Source: Parvibaculum sedimenti (lineage in GTDB: Bacteria > Pseudomonadota > Alphaproteobacteria > Parvibaculales > Parvibaculaceae). Taken from it: a stretch of 64,000 nucleotides of DNA. Below are positions 1-8,163 of this stretch, piece by piece; positions within the stretch are counted from its first letter, which is position 1; each line of letters starts with the position of its first letter. The position numbers and the translations under genes are program-made. The notes beneath the pieces were generated by a model. That model did not search any database, was not told where the DNA came from, and saw only the letters and a program-made list of their open reading frames with translations. The stretch covers positions 62,001 to 126,000 of the forward strand of contig NZ_WESC01000004.1 in assembly GCF_009184905.1 (NCBI RefSeq). Direction: 5' to 3'.

Positions 1-819
1 CTGGACCTTCGTCTGCTCCATGTTGATGAAGGTCGGATCGGAGAGGTCGTCGGGTACGGGAATGCCGTAGTCGCTGTCGAAATGCGAGATCGAGGCACCG
101 ACATAGCCTGAATCGAAAAGGACCGATGCACCGCCCGCCACACCTTTCGAGTCCGCCCACGTCTCGGATTGACGCGAGGTGCCACCGGGAATGCGATAAT
201 CGTCGGCGATGCGATCATAGGCATCCGCATGCCAGACGACCCGGCCGGTCGAGGCCTCCACCATGGCCGAGCCCTGACGTCCATCATCGACCGTGTCGTA
301 GCTTCCCGAAACTTCACCCGTATAGCCGCCCTCGGGAATGAAGGTCGGGATGCGCGAATTGATGACGTTGACGACGCCACCGATCGCCTCGCTGCCATAG
401 CGCAACGTCGCCGGGCCGCGCACGACTTCCACCTTCTCTGCGCTCATCGGATCAATCGGCACGCCGTGATCTTCGCTCACCGCCGAGACGCCATCGCCGC
501 CGAGTCCGTTTTCGAGGATGTGGACACGAAAATTGTCGAGGCCGCGGATGATCGGACGGCTCGCGCCAGCGGCGAAGGAGCTCTGTGCGATGCCCGGCTC
601 GTCAGCGAGGAGCGCGCCGAGTGTGGACGCGCCCTTGTTCAGGATCTCGTCCCTGCCGATCACGGTGACTTGCGTCGCCAGATCGTCGGGTGTCGAGAAG
701 ATCGGTGAGGCAGTCACCACGATCTCGTCAGCCAGCCCCGCCGTATCGGCTGCCGCAACGGGCGTTCCCATCGCTATCGAAAGCACGATGGCAGCTGCTC
801 CAAGCTCGACATAACCCAT
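1..819 (-). CDS. TonB-dependent outer-membrane receptor, N-terminal part (probable zinc receptor, ZnuD-like)
   Basis: This gene runs off the left edge, so only the first 273 codons are present. The start is ATG at 819, behind a GGGGGGTGTGG purine-rich stretch. A signal peptide ends near AVAAAD (about residues 20-28). It is followed by a TonB-box-like DEIVVTA and a plug domain with the typical segments VTVIGRDEI, GLDNFRVHILENG, DHGVPIDP and VEVVRGPATLRYG...GGVVNVI. The product would be an outer-membrane channel importing a scarce ligand with TonB-ExbBD energy. The plug wording resembles the ZnuD group, and a perfect Zur-type palindrome 22 bases upstream points to zinc. The barrel is outside the window, so ligand specificity cannot be judged from its loops. 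Confidence 0.88.
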   Translation of the reverse strand, partial: MGYVELGAAAIVLSIAMGTPVAAADTAGLADEIVVTASPIFSTPDDLATQVTVIGRDEILNKGASTLGALLADEPGIAQSSFAAGASRPIIRGLDNFRVHILENGLGGDGVSAVSEDHGVPIDPMSAEKVEVVRGPATLRYGSEAIGGVVNVINSRIPTFIPEGGYTGEVSGSYDTVDDGRQGSAMVEASTGRVVWHADAYDRIADDYRIPGGTSRQSETWADSKGVAGGASVLFDSGYVGASISHFDSDYGIPVPDDLSDPTFINMEQTKVQ

Positions 820-840
820 AACCACACCCCCCAATATGTA

Positions 841-857
841 ATGTTATAATATAACAT
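841..857. promoter_or_regulatory. Zur-type operator (17-bp perfect palindrome)
   Basis: ATGTTATAATATAACAT is a perfect odd-centred palindrome: ATGTTATA, a central A, then TATAACAT. It matches the core of the proteobacterial Zur box (GTTATA-N-TATAAC). It lies 22 bases upstream of the ATG of the minus-strand TonB receptor, where it would cover the core promoter. Zur with zinc would repress the receptor when zinc is plentiful. The match and position are seen directly; regulation by Zur is inferred. Confidence 0.8.
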
Positions 858-997
858 ATCGAGATTTGAACGAGGTGCAAGTCCCCTTCTCACCGCCCCC
901 CCTCGCGGTGCATGAACTGCGTCGTCGCACCCGGCTTCATGCGCGCGCCATTCGGCGTTAGGCTCTGCAATCAGAAACGCGCGAGCCGGGAGGCGTC

Positions 998-1804
998 ATG
1001 TCCAGCAAGAACCGCAAGAAGAACCAGGTCGCCGACGACGAAGACGACGGCAACGGCGAGTACAAGAAAGACCTCTACGAGCTCCAGGTGGAGCTTGTGA
1101 AGCTTCACAAGGACATCATCGCGAACAACCGCAAGTTCCTTGTCATCTTTGAGGGACGCGATGCCGCCGGCAAGGACGGCACGATCAAGCGCCTCACGGA
1201 ACATCTGAGCCCCCGCGAGGCGCGCATCATTGCACTTGGCAAGCCGTCGGACCGTGAAACCTCGCAATGGTATTTCCAGCGATATTCACGCTATCTCCCT
1301 GCCGCGCAGGAAATCGTGTTCTTCAACCGCAGCTGGTACAATCGCGCCGGTGTCGAACCGGTGATGGGCTATTGCTCGGAAGCCGAGCATGAACAATTCC
1401 TCAGCACAGTCTCGTCCTTCGAGGAAATGCTGATCGGTGCGGGCATCACACTCTACAAATATTATCTCGACATCACGCGCGACGAGCAGAAGAAGCGACT
1501 GGAAGACCGGCGCAAGGATCCGCTGAAACAGTGGAAGCTCTCGCCCGTCGACGATGCGGCGCTGAAGCACTGGTCGGACTATAGCAAGGCTCGCGACCTC
1601 ATGTTCGCGCGGACCCATACGCTGCACGCGCCATGGTATGTCGTCTGCGCCAACGACAAACGTGAGGCACGTCTCAACGTGATGCGCGACCTGCTCAACC
1701 GGACCACTTATGAGGGCAAGAAGCAGAAGCTGACGATTCCCGACATGAACATCGTCTTTCCCTTCGATCCCGCGCAGCTCAAATCCGACCGGATCGCGAA
1801 GTGA
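998..1804 (+). CDS. ppk2: Polyphosphate kinase 2 (PPK2 family)
   Basis: The 268-residue product catalyses phosphate transfer between polyphosphate and nucleotides, usually driving nucleoside-diphosphate phosphorylation from polyphosphate. The Walker A-like loop FEGRDAAGKDGTIKRL (about residues 50-65), the following SPREARIIALGKPSDRE and the lid/Walker B part EIVFFNRSWYNRAGVEPVMGYC are diagnostic of PPK2. The length fits a single-domain class I enzyme. The N-terminus is highly charged. A GGGAGG ribosome site lies just before the ATG. It heads a chain of four genes (ppk2, DUF4010, MFS, rlmJ) joined by stop/start overlaps. Its final TGA overlaps the next ATG. Confidence 0.93.
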   Translation: MSSKNRKKNQVADDEDDGNGEYKKDLYELQVELVKLHKDIIANNRKFLVIFEGRDAAGKDGTIKRLTEHLSPREARIIALGKPSDRETSQWYFQRYSRYLPAAQEIVFFNRSWYNRAGVEPVMGYCSEAEHEQFLSTVSSFEEMLIGAGITLYKYYLDITRDEQKKRLEDRRKDPLKQWKLSPVDDAALKHWSDYSKARDLMFARTHTLHAPWYVVCANDKREARLNVMRDLLNRTTYEGKKQKLTIPDMNIVFPFDPAQLKSDRIAK

Positions 1805-3123
1805 TGCCCACTTTCTCCTTTCCCGCGATCGACCCGGAACGCTTCGCCGTTCTCATGGCGCTCGGCTTTTTCCTCGGTCTCGCCTTCGAGGAATATTTCG
1901 CCAAGAGCCGCATCAAGCCACCGGGCGGCGTCAGAACCTTTCCCCTGCTTTCCCTCACCGGCGCACTTCTCTATGCGCTGGAGCCGGAGCATGGGCTGCT
2001 GTTTCTGGGCGGGCTCGCCATTCTGGGTACATGGCTTTCCATCTATTACCGGGAACGGCTGGCGCATCAACTCACCGAAACCGACGGAACCGACGAGGAG
2101 ACGGCGACGCGGCTCGATGCCGGCATCATGGCGCCGACGGGCAATCTTCTCGCCTTTCTTCTCGGGCCGATCGCGCTTGCCGCGCCGCTCTGGGTCGCCG
2201 TCAGCGTCGCCGTCGCCGCAGTGCTCCTCACCGGCGCGAGAGAGAGTCTGCATGCTCTCGCCGCGAAGCTCGGTGGCGAGGAACTCAGTACGCTCGGCAA
2301 ATTCCTGATCGTCATCGGCATTGTGCTGCCGCTGGTGCCGCATGAGCCGGTGACAACGCTCACCGACATCACGCCCTATGAAGTCTGGCTCGCCGTCGTC
2401 GCGGTCTCGACGCTTTCTTATGCGAGCTATCTCGTTCAACGCTTCCTCGCGCCACGCCACGGCGTTCTCATTTCGGCGGCACTGGGTGGACTCTACTCGT
2501 CGACGGCCACCACAGTCGTCCTCTCGCGCCGCGTACGGGCGAACATAGTCGCACCGGCCCGAACACAAGCCGCCATCGTGCTCGCGACTGCCATCATGTT
2601 CCTTCGCATCATCGTCGTCGTCGGCGTTTTCACCGTGCCACTTGCGCTGAAACTCCTGCCTTCGATTGCAATTCTATGTCCCGCCGGCCTGCTCATCAGC
2701 GCCTGGCTAATGTGGTCGGCGCCGAAGCCCGCCAACGAAGCAGCTGAGACAACGACCCCGACCAACCCCCTCGAACTCTCGACTGCGATCATCTTTGCCG
2801 TTCTCTTCATCGCGCTTTCGATCGCCGTCGCCTGGGCGAAAACACGCTTTGGCGAGAATGGCATCTTCGCCCTCGGTATGCTGGCGGGCTTCACCGATGT
2901 CGATCCCTTCGTGCTGAGCCTCGCGCAAGGCACGAGCCGCGCTATCAACCTCGACGTGGCAGCCTCCGCAATCCTTCTCGCCGCTTCGTCCAACAATCTG
3001 CTCAAGGCCTCCTATACACTCGCCTTCGCCGGCCGCAACAACGGGCTCAAGCCAGCGCTCGCGCTCTTTGCGCTTTCCGCAGCAGGCATCCTCGCTGCCT
3101 TCCACACTCTCGGATGGTTCTGA
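1804..3123 (+). CDS. MgtC/DUF4010 family integral membrane protein
   Basis: The 439-residue protein is almost entirely hydrophobic helices. The N-terminal helices (ALGFFLGLAFEEYFAKS, GVRTFPLLSLTGALLYAL) resemble the MgtC/SapB fold, and the rest fits DUF4010 (GGLYSSTATTVVLSRR near residue 225). The function of DUF4010 proteins is unknown; MgtC relatives modulate phosphate and magnesium homeostasis or the F-type ATP synthase in other bacteria. I chose ATG at 1804, which overlaps the ppk2 stop as TGATG; a GTG at 1801 is also possible. Coupling to ppk2 suggests, as inference, a role in phosphate or polyphosphate physiology. Confidence 0.85.
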   Translation: MPTFSFPAIDPERFAVLMALGFFLGLAFEEYFAKSRIKPPGGVRTFPLLSLTGALLYALEPEHGLLFLGGLAILGTWLSIYYRERLAHQLTETDGTDEETATRLDAGIMAPTGNLLAFLLGPIALAAPLWVAVSVAVAAVLLTGARESLHALAAKLGGEELSTLGKFLIVIGIVLPLVPHEPVTTLTDITPYEVWLAVVAVSTLSYASYLVQRFLAPRHGVLISAALGGLYSSTATTVVLSRRVRANIVAPARTQAAIVLATAIMFLRIIVVVGVFTVPLALKLLPSIAILCPAGLLISAWLMWSAPKPANEAAETTTPTNPLELSTAIIFAVLFIALSIAVAWAKTRFGENGIFALGMLAGFTDVDPFVLSLAQGTSRAINLDVAASAILLAASSNNLLKASYTLAFAGRNNGLKPALALFALSAAGILAAFHTLGWF

Positions 3124-4316
3124 TGGAGAGCTCGCCCTCCGCGAAGCCGCGCAAGATTGCGTTGCCGGCTGGCATCTGGGCGCTCGGCATCGTCAGCTTC
3201 TTCATGGACATGTCGTCCGAACTGGTTCACTCGCTGCTGCCCGTCTTTCTCGTCTCGGGGCTCGGCGCCAGCATGGTTGCGGTCGGCTTCATCGAAGGCG
3301 CCGCAGAGGCAACGGCATCCATCACCAAGGTCTTTTCGGGCGTCATCAGCGACTGGATCGGCAAGAGGAAGCTTCTCACCGTCATCGGCTATGGCCTCGC
3401 GGCACTGACAAAGCCGCTCTTTCCGCTGGCAACGACGGTCGATGCGGTTTTCGCCGCGCGTTTCATCGACCGGATCGGCAAGGGCATACGCGGCGCGCCG
3501 CGCGATGCGCTGATCGCCGACATCGTTTCGCCCGAGCAGCGCGGTGCCGCCTACGGCCTGCGACAGGCGCTCGATACGGCAGGCGCAGTCGCGGGGCCGC
3601 TGCTTGCCGTTCTCTTCATGTGGCTTCTTGCCGATAACATCAGGGCCGTCTTCTGGGTTGCGACGCTGCCCGCCATCGTCGCGGTTCTCATTCTCATCTT
3701 CGCGGTCCGCGAGCCCGAGCATCGCGACGGGAAAGCCAAGGCCCCCTTCCGCCTTGCCGATCTCCGCGAACTCGACAGGCGCTATTGGGGCATCGTCGCC
3801 GTCGCAGGCGTTCTGACGCTTGCGCGGTTCTCCGAAGGCTTTCTGGTGCTGCGCGCGCAGAACGCCGGGCTTTCCATCGGCTATGTGCCGCTCGTCATGG
3901 TGGTGATGAGCGGCATCTATACGCTGGCGGCCTATCCGGCGGGCCTCCTGGCCGACAGGCTCGACCGGCGCTCGTTGCTCGCGCTCGGCTTCGCCGTGCT
4001 CATAGCTGCCGATATCGTGCTCGCCGAAGCCTCCACGCCGCTGATCGTCTTCGCGGGCGTGGCACTCTGGGGCCTCCATATGGGCCTCACGCAGGGTCTT
4101 CTCTCGACGCTGGTGGCGGATGCCGCCCCCGCCGCGCTCCGCGGCAGCGCCTTCGGCATATTCAATCTCATCTGCGGCGGCATCCTTCTCGCCGCCAGCG
4201 CCATTGCCGGAATGCTCTGGCAAGGCTATGGACCTGCCGCGACATTTTATGTGGGCGCGATCATCACGACCGGCGGGCTCGCCGGTCTTCTCGCCGTCAG
4301 GAGCAGGTCCGCTTGA
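3123..4316 (+). CDS. MFS transporter
   Basis: This 397-residue major-facilitator protein has about twelve hydrophobic segments. The loop 2-3 signature appears as GVISDWIGKRKLLTVIGYG, and a second-half counterpart as GLLADRLDRRSLLALGFA. It starts at ATG 3123, overlapping the previous stop (TGATG); an in-frame ATG at 3114 would add three residues. The substrate cannot be told from sequence. It sits third in the ppk2 chain, so it is probably co-translated with the DUF4010 protein and followed without a gap by rlmJ. Confidence 0.88.
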   Translation: MESSPSAKPRKIALPAGIWALGIVSFFMDMSSELVHSLLPVFLVSGLGASMVAVGFIEGAAEATASITKVFSGVISDWIGKRKLLTVIGYGLAALTKPLFPLATTVDAVFAARFIDRIGKGIRGAPRDALIADIVSPEQRGAAYGLRQALDTAGAVAGPLLAVLFMWLLADNIRAVFWVATLPAIVAVLILIFAVREPEHRDGKAKAPFRLADLRELDRRYWGIVAVAGVLTLARFSEGFLVLRAQNAGLSIGYVPLVMVVMSGIYTLAAYPAGLLADRLDRRSLLALGFAVLIAADIVLAEASTPLIVFAGVALWGLHMGLTQGLLSTLVADAAPAALRGSAFGIFNLICGGILLAASAIAGMLWQGYGPAATFYVGAIITTGGLAGLLAVRSRSA

Positions 4317-5149
4317 ACTACCGTCACGCCTATCACGCCGGGAACTTCGCCGATGTGATGAAGCATTCAGCGCTCGCGCTGGTCATCGAACACATGAAAC
4401 AGAAGGACAAGCCCTTCTTCCTGCTCGATACGCATGCGGGCACGGGCCTGACCGATCTCACGGGCGAGGAAGCACAAAAGACGGGCGAATTCCGAGACGG
4501 CATCGCCCGCATCATGACGGAGCCAGCGCCCCATCCAGCGCTCGCGCCCTATCTCGCGGCGCTCACACGGCTCGGCTGCATCGGCGCCGAGCCGATGTCC
4601 TACCCGGGCTCGCCGCTCATCGCACGGGAGCTCGCCCGGGAAGGCGACCGCCTCGCCTTTTGCGAGCTGCACCCCGAAGACGCCGCGAGCCTCAAGTCGC
4701 TTTTCCGCCACGACCCGCAGACCAGCGTTCACGAAATGAACGGCTATACGGCCCTGAAGGCGATGCTGCCGCCGAAAGAACGACGCGGCCTCGTGCTCAT
4801 CGATCCGCCTTTCGAGGCGCGCGACGAATTCGACGCCCTGCTCGAAGGGCTCGAAGATGCGACGGCTCGTTGGGCGACGGGCACCTATATCATCTGGTAT
4901 CCGGTGAAGGACCCGAGCGTCTCCGGCACCTTCCTCGACGCGCTCGAAAGGGGCGGCCCCGCCAAGACGCTGATGGCCGAAATCTATATCCGCGCCGTCG
5001 ATCCGGCGCGGATGTCGGGCTGCGGCCTCGTCATCGTCAATCCGCCCTGGACGTTGAAGGAAACGCTCACCGATCTTTATGGCTGGCTTGCGGAAAGGCT
5101 CGAGCAAGGCGCCGGCGCGCGGGCCCGTGTTGAATGGCTGAAGCCCTGA
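4313..5149 (+). CDS. rlmJ: 23S rRNA (adenine-2030-N6)-methyltransferase RlmJ
   Basis: RlmJ methylates A2030 of 23S rRNA using SAM. The N-terminus NYRHAYHAGNFADVMKH matches the family signature (E. coli SYRHSFHAGNHADVLKH), which fixes the start at TTG 4313; this overlaps the MFS stop as TTGA. The SAM-binding segment FLLDTHAGTGLTDL (about residues 38-51) and the catalytic motif IDPPFE (about residues 163-168) are present. The length of 278 residues is normal. It closes the four-gene chain. The rare TTG start inside the previous stop suggests translation by re-initiation. Confidence 0.93.
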   Translation: MNYRHAYHAGNFADVMKHSALALVIEHMKQKDKPFFLLDTHAGTGLTDLTGEEAQKTGEFRDGIARIMTEPAPHPALAPYLAALTRLGCIGAEPMSYPGSPLIARELAREGDRLAFCELHPEDAASLKSLFRHDPQTSVHEMNGYTALKAMLPPKERRGLVLIDPPFEARDEFDALLEGLEDATARWATGTYIIWYPVKDPSVSGTFLDALERGGPAKTLMAEIYIRAVDPARMSGCGLVIVNPPWTLKETLTDLYGWLAERLEQGAGARARVEWLKP

Positions 5150-5244
5150 TTGTTCAAAATTGAACACTGACCGGAACCGGACATCGGGTCTATAAGAGCA
5201 CCTGCCGACCAAGCAAAAAGAATGGCGGCGGTGGGAGGACGAGG

Positions 5245-6555
5245 ATGGACGGCGGGCCGAGCCTTGCGCGGACTGAGGAAACGGAGGCGCGCCTGGCCGC
5301 CGAAGAGGCCTATCACGCCGAGGTCGAGCGGAACCTCAGGCGCAACTATGCCGCCAATCTTGCGCATGGCCTCCTGGGGCAGACAGGTTTCCGCCTCGTC
5401 ACGGCGCCGACCTTCGTGCCGGCCTATATCTATCTTCTTTCCGGTTCCGAATTCGCCGTCGGCCTTGCGCTCGCCTCGCAATGGCTCGGCAACGCGCTCT
5501 CCTCGACGCTTGGCGCGACGCTGGTCGAGCACCGGAAGCGCGTGTTGTCGATGGGCCTGCTGGTCGGTTGGGGCATGCGCGGCGGGGTGCTGGGCCTCGC
5601 GCTCAGCGGCTATTTCCTGCCCGACCACTGGGCGCTGATTTTCGCCTGCATCTTTCTCTGCCTCTTCGGCCTCTTCAACGGCGTACAGTCGGTCATCTTC
5701 CAGCTTCTGATGGCAAAGGTGATCCCGCTTCGGCTGCGCGGTCGGCTCACCGGCTTTCGCAACTTCGCCGCAGGCCTTACCGCTGCCGGCGTCGCCTATG
5801 TCGGCGGCAAATATTTTGTCGAGGCGCATGCGCTCGGCAACGGCTATGCGACGACCTTCCTTGCCGCCTTTGCGCTGACATCCATCGGCCTCACCATGCT
5901 GATGCTGGTACGCGAACCCGACTCGCCCGAAGTGCGTCCGCGCACGAGCTTTCTGCTTCGCCTGCGCGAAATCCCGGACATTCTGCGCGAGGACCGCGAA
6001 CTATCGCGCTTCGTCATTGCATCTGGCCTCGCGGCACTTGGAACGCTCGCTGTACCTTTCTATGTGCTTTACGCGGGCAAGGCGATCGGCCTTTCCGGCA
6101 CGACACTCGGTGCGCTATCGACGGCCTTCCTCCTCTCGCAAACCGGCGCAAATCTGATCTGGGGATCGCTCGCCGACCGCATAGGCAACCGCGTCGTCTT
6201 CCTCGCCTCGGTCGGGATCTGGGCACTTTCGACCGTGGTGCTGATGGGCATGCATTCGCTCTGGCCGCTCGTCGCTGTCTTCGCGGGTCTTGGCGCAGGC
6301 CAGGCGGGCTTTCAGAACAGCACACAGAACATGATCCTCGAATTCGGCGCGCGAGAGGATCTTGCAATGCGGATCGCGATCCTGAACACGGCGACGTCCT
6401 CAATGATGGCTGTCGGGCCGCTGCTCGGCGGTCTCATCGCCGACAGTTCGTCCTTCGTCGCCGTCTTCTCAATCTCGACGCTGATGCTGAGCGCGGCCTT
6501 TGTGCTGGTGCTCTTCGCCGTCGGCGAGCCCCGGAAACGCGGCCTCTTTCACTGA
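5245..6555 (+). CDS. MFS transporter
   Basis: This 436-residue major-facilitator protein has a charged N-terminal tail of about 35 residues before the first helix (NLAHGLLGQTGFRL). Twelve hydrophobic segments can be traced, with a second-half loop GSLADRIGNRVVFLASVG near residue 310. It starts at ATG 5245 behind GGGAGGACGAGG. The substrate is unknown. Its last helix and C-terminus overlap, on the opposite strand, the 3' end of the dikinase-like gene by 87 bases, so the two share a convergent overlap with no room for a terminator. Confidence 0.87.
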   Translation: MDGGPSLARTEETEARLAAEEAYHAEVERNLRRNYAANLAHGLLGQTGFRLVTAPTFVPAYIYLLSGSEFAVGLALASQWLGNALSSTLGATLVEHRKRVLSMGLLVGWGMRGGVLGLALSGYFLPDHWALIFACIFLCLFGLFNGVQSVIFQLLMAKVIPLRLRGRLTGFRNFAAGLTAAGVAYVGGKYFVEAHALGNGYATTFLAAFALTSIGLTMLMLVREPDSPEVRPRTSFLLRLREIPDILREDRELSRFVIASGLAALGTLAVPFYVLYAGKAIGLSGTTLGALSTAFLLSQTGANLIWGSLADRIGNRVVFLASVGIWALSTVVLMGMHSLWPLVAVFAGLGAGQAGFQNSTQNMILEFGAREDLAMRIAILNTATSSMMAVGPLLGGLIADSSSFVAVFSISTLMLSAAFVLVLFAVGEPRKRGLFH

Positions 6556-8160
6556 CGTTGCGTCGGTCTCCACACGCCAGCGCGCAACTTCGGCAAGTGC
6601 CGCCTCGGGCCGTTCGCGAATAACGGACAGTGCGCCGGCAAAAATCTGCCCCGCATCTCCATCAAGCGTCAGTTCGTCGCCTTCGCAGAATTCGCGCCCG
6701 CCGATGACGCAGATGCCCTTCTCCGGCAGGATGCGCAGCGCCGAACATCCGACGAGACAGACCTTGCCGAGTTGCCGCGCCACCACCGCCGCATGCGAGG
6801 TGCGCCCTCCCGCCGCCGTGAGTACGCCTTCGGCCGCCGCAATGCCCTCGATATCGCCGGTCGAAATATCGTCGCGCACGAGAATGGCGCGTTTGCCCTC
6901 CGCCGCGAATTCCGCGGCACGCTTCGGGTCAAAGGCGATATGTCCGACGGCGGTGCCTATGCTCGCTGGCACCGCCTCCGCGAGTGGTGCGACACCGTCG
7001 CCCGCAAGGCGAAGACGCTCCAGCTTGTCGAGCGCAATGCCGTCGAGCCGCTTCAGCGCCTCGACGGGCGAGATCAAGCCCTCCTGCACCATGTCGACCG
7101 CCATACGTAGCGCCGCCCATGGCATGCGCTTGCCGTTGCGCGTCTGCAGAAGATAAAGCCTGCCATTCTCGACCGTGAATTCGAAGTCCTGCATGTCGTG
7201 AAATTCGACCTCGAGCACATCCTTCATGCGGGTGAGTTCGTCCGCGACTGCGGGAAGGCGTTGCGGCAGGCGCTCGGTGTCATGCACCGCGTGGCGACCG
7301 GAGACGACATCCTCGCCTTGCGCATTGAAAAGGAAATCGAGATAGGGCCGGTTCTCGCCCGTCGCCGGATCGCGGGTGAAGCCGACGCCAGCGCCGGAGG
7401 TCGCACCCATATTGCCGAACACCATGGCCTGCACGGTGACGGCCGTGCCCATATGCTCGTCGATGCCGTTGAGCGCCCGGTAACGCTTCGCCTTGTCGCT
7501 CATCCAGGAGCGGAAAACGGCCTCGACCGCTGCAACGAGCTGCTCCATCGGATCCTGCGGGAAGGGCTCGCCCGTCAGGGCAAGCGACAGGGATAGCGAT
7601 TCTTGCGCGATCGCGGCAAGGGCGTGGCTGTCGAGATCGCGTGTGCTCGAAAGCTGCTCCTCCGCAGCGCGTGTTTCGGCCAGCGCGTCGAAGGGCGCCG
7701 CATCCACCTCGCGCACGACTTCCGTGAAATCGCGCACAAGGCGGCGATAGCTGTCCTGAACCTGTCGCGGATTTCCGGTCATGCGCAGGAAGCCACGGGC
7801 GGTCTGGTCGGTGAGACCGATATTGAGGACGGTCTCCATCATGCCGGGCATGGAGACCGGCGCGCCGGAACGCACGGACACGAAAAGCGGGCGTCGTTCG
7901 CCGCCAAAGCGACGGCCGGTCGCGCCTTCGAGCTCATGCAGGCCACGGGCGAGAAGTTCGCGCGTTCCCTCAGGAAGCTTGCCCCGCGAGAGATAGGTGC
8001 GGCAAATGTCCGTCCCGAGCACGAAGGCTGGCGGCACATTGAGGCCGAGCCGCGCGAGACGCATGAGCCCATAGGCCTTGGACCCCATAGTCGTCGCACT
8101 TGCCGAAGCGGGCATGGGCTTCCCCGCCAGAATAAAGAAAAGATGCTTGTCGAGGGACAT
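6469..8160 (-). CDS. Pyruvate-phosphate-dikinase-like protein lacking the C-terminal pyruvate-binding barrel
   Basis: 563 residues. The N-terminal ATP-grasp half carries classic PPDK motifs: GSKAYGLMRLARLG (26-39), VRSGAPVSMPGMMETVLNIG (96-115), FGNMGATSGAGVGFTRDPATG (248-268) and LYLLQTRNGKRM (336-347). The phosphohistidine domain follows with GDIEGIAAAEGVLTAAGG then RTSHAAVVAR, placing the catalytic His at residue 456. True PPDK (about 870-900 residues) then has a PEP/pyruvate TIM barrel; here the protein ends about 60 residues after the His domain. It should still transfer phosphate from ATP and Pi to His, but the final acceptor is unclear. It starts 3 bases after the DUF47-fusion stop, so the two form an operon. 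The last about 29 residues are antisense to the MFS gene. Confidence 0.85.
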   Translation of the reverse strand: MSLDKHLFFILAGKPMPASASATTMGSKAYGLMRLARLGLNVPPAFVLGTDICRTYLSRGKLPEGTRELLARGLHELEGATGRRFGGERRPLFVSVRSGAPVSMPGMMETVLNIGLTDQTARGFLRMTGNPRQVQDSYRRLVRDFTEVVREVDAAPFDALAETRAAEEQLSSTRDLDSHALAAIAQESLSLSLALTGEPFPQDPMEQLVAAVEAVFRSWMSDKAKRYRALNGIDEHMGTAVTVQAMVFGNMGATSGAGVGFTRDPATGENRPYLDFLFNAQGEDVVSGRHAVHDTERLPQRLPAVADELTRMKDVLEVEFHDMQDFEFTVENGRLYLLQTRNGKRMPWAALRMAVDMVQEGLISPVEALKRLDGIALDKLERLRLAGDGVAPLAEAVPASIGTAVGHIAFDPKRAAEFAAEGKRAILVRDDISTGDIEGIAAAEGVLTAAGGRTSHAAVVARQLGKVCLVGCSALRILPEKGICVIGGREFCEGDELTLDGDAGQIFAGALSVIRERPEAALAEVARWRVETDATSVKEAAFPGLADGEEHQHKGRAQHQRRD

Positions 8161-8163
8161 CGT

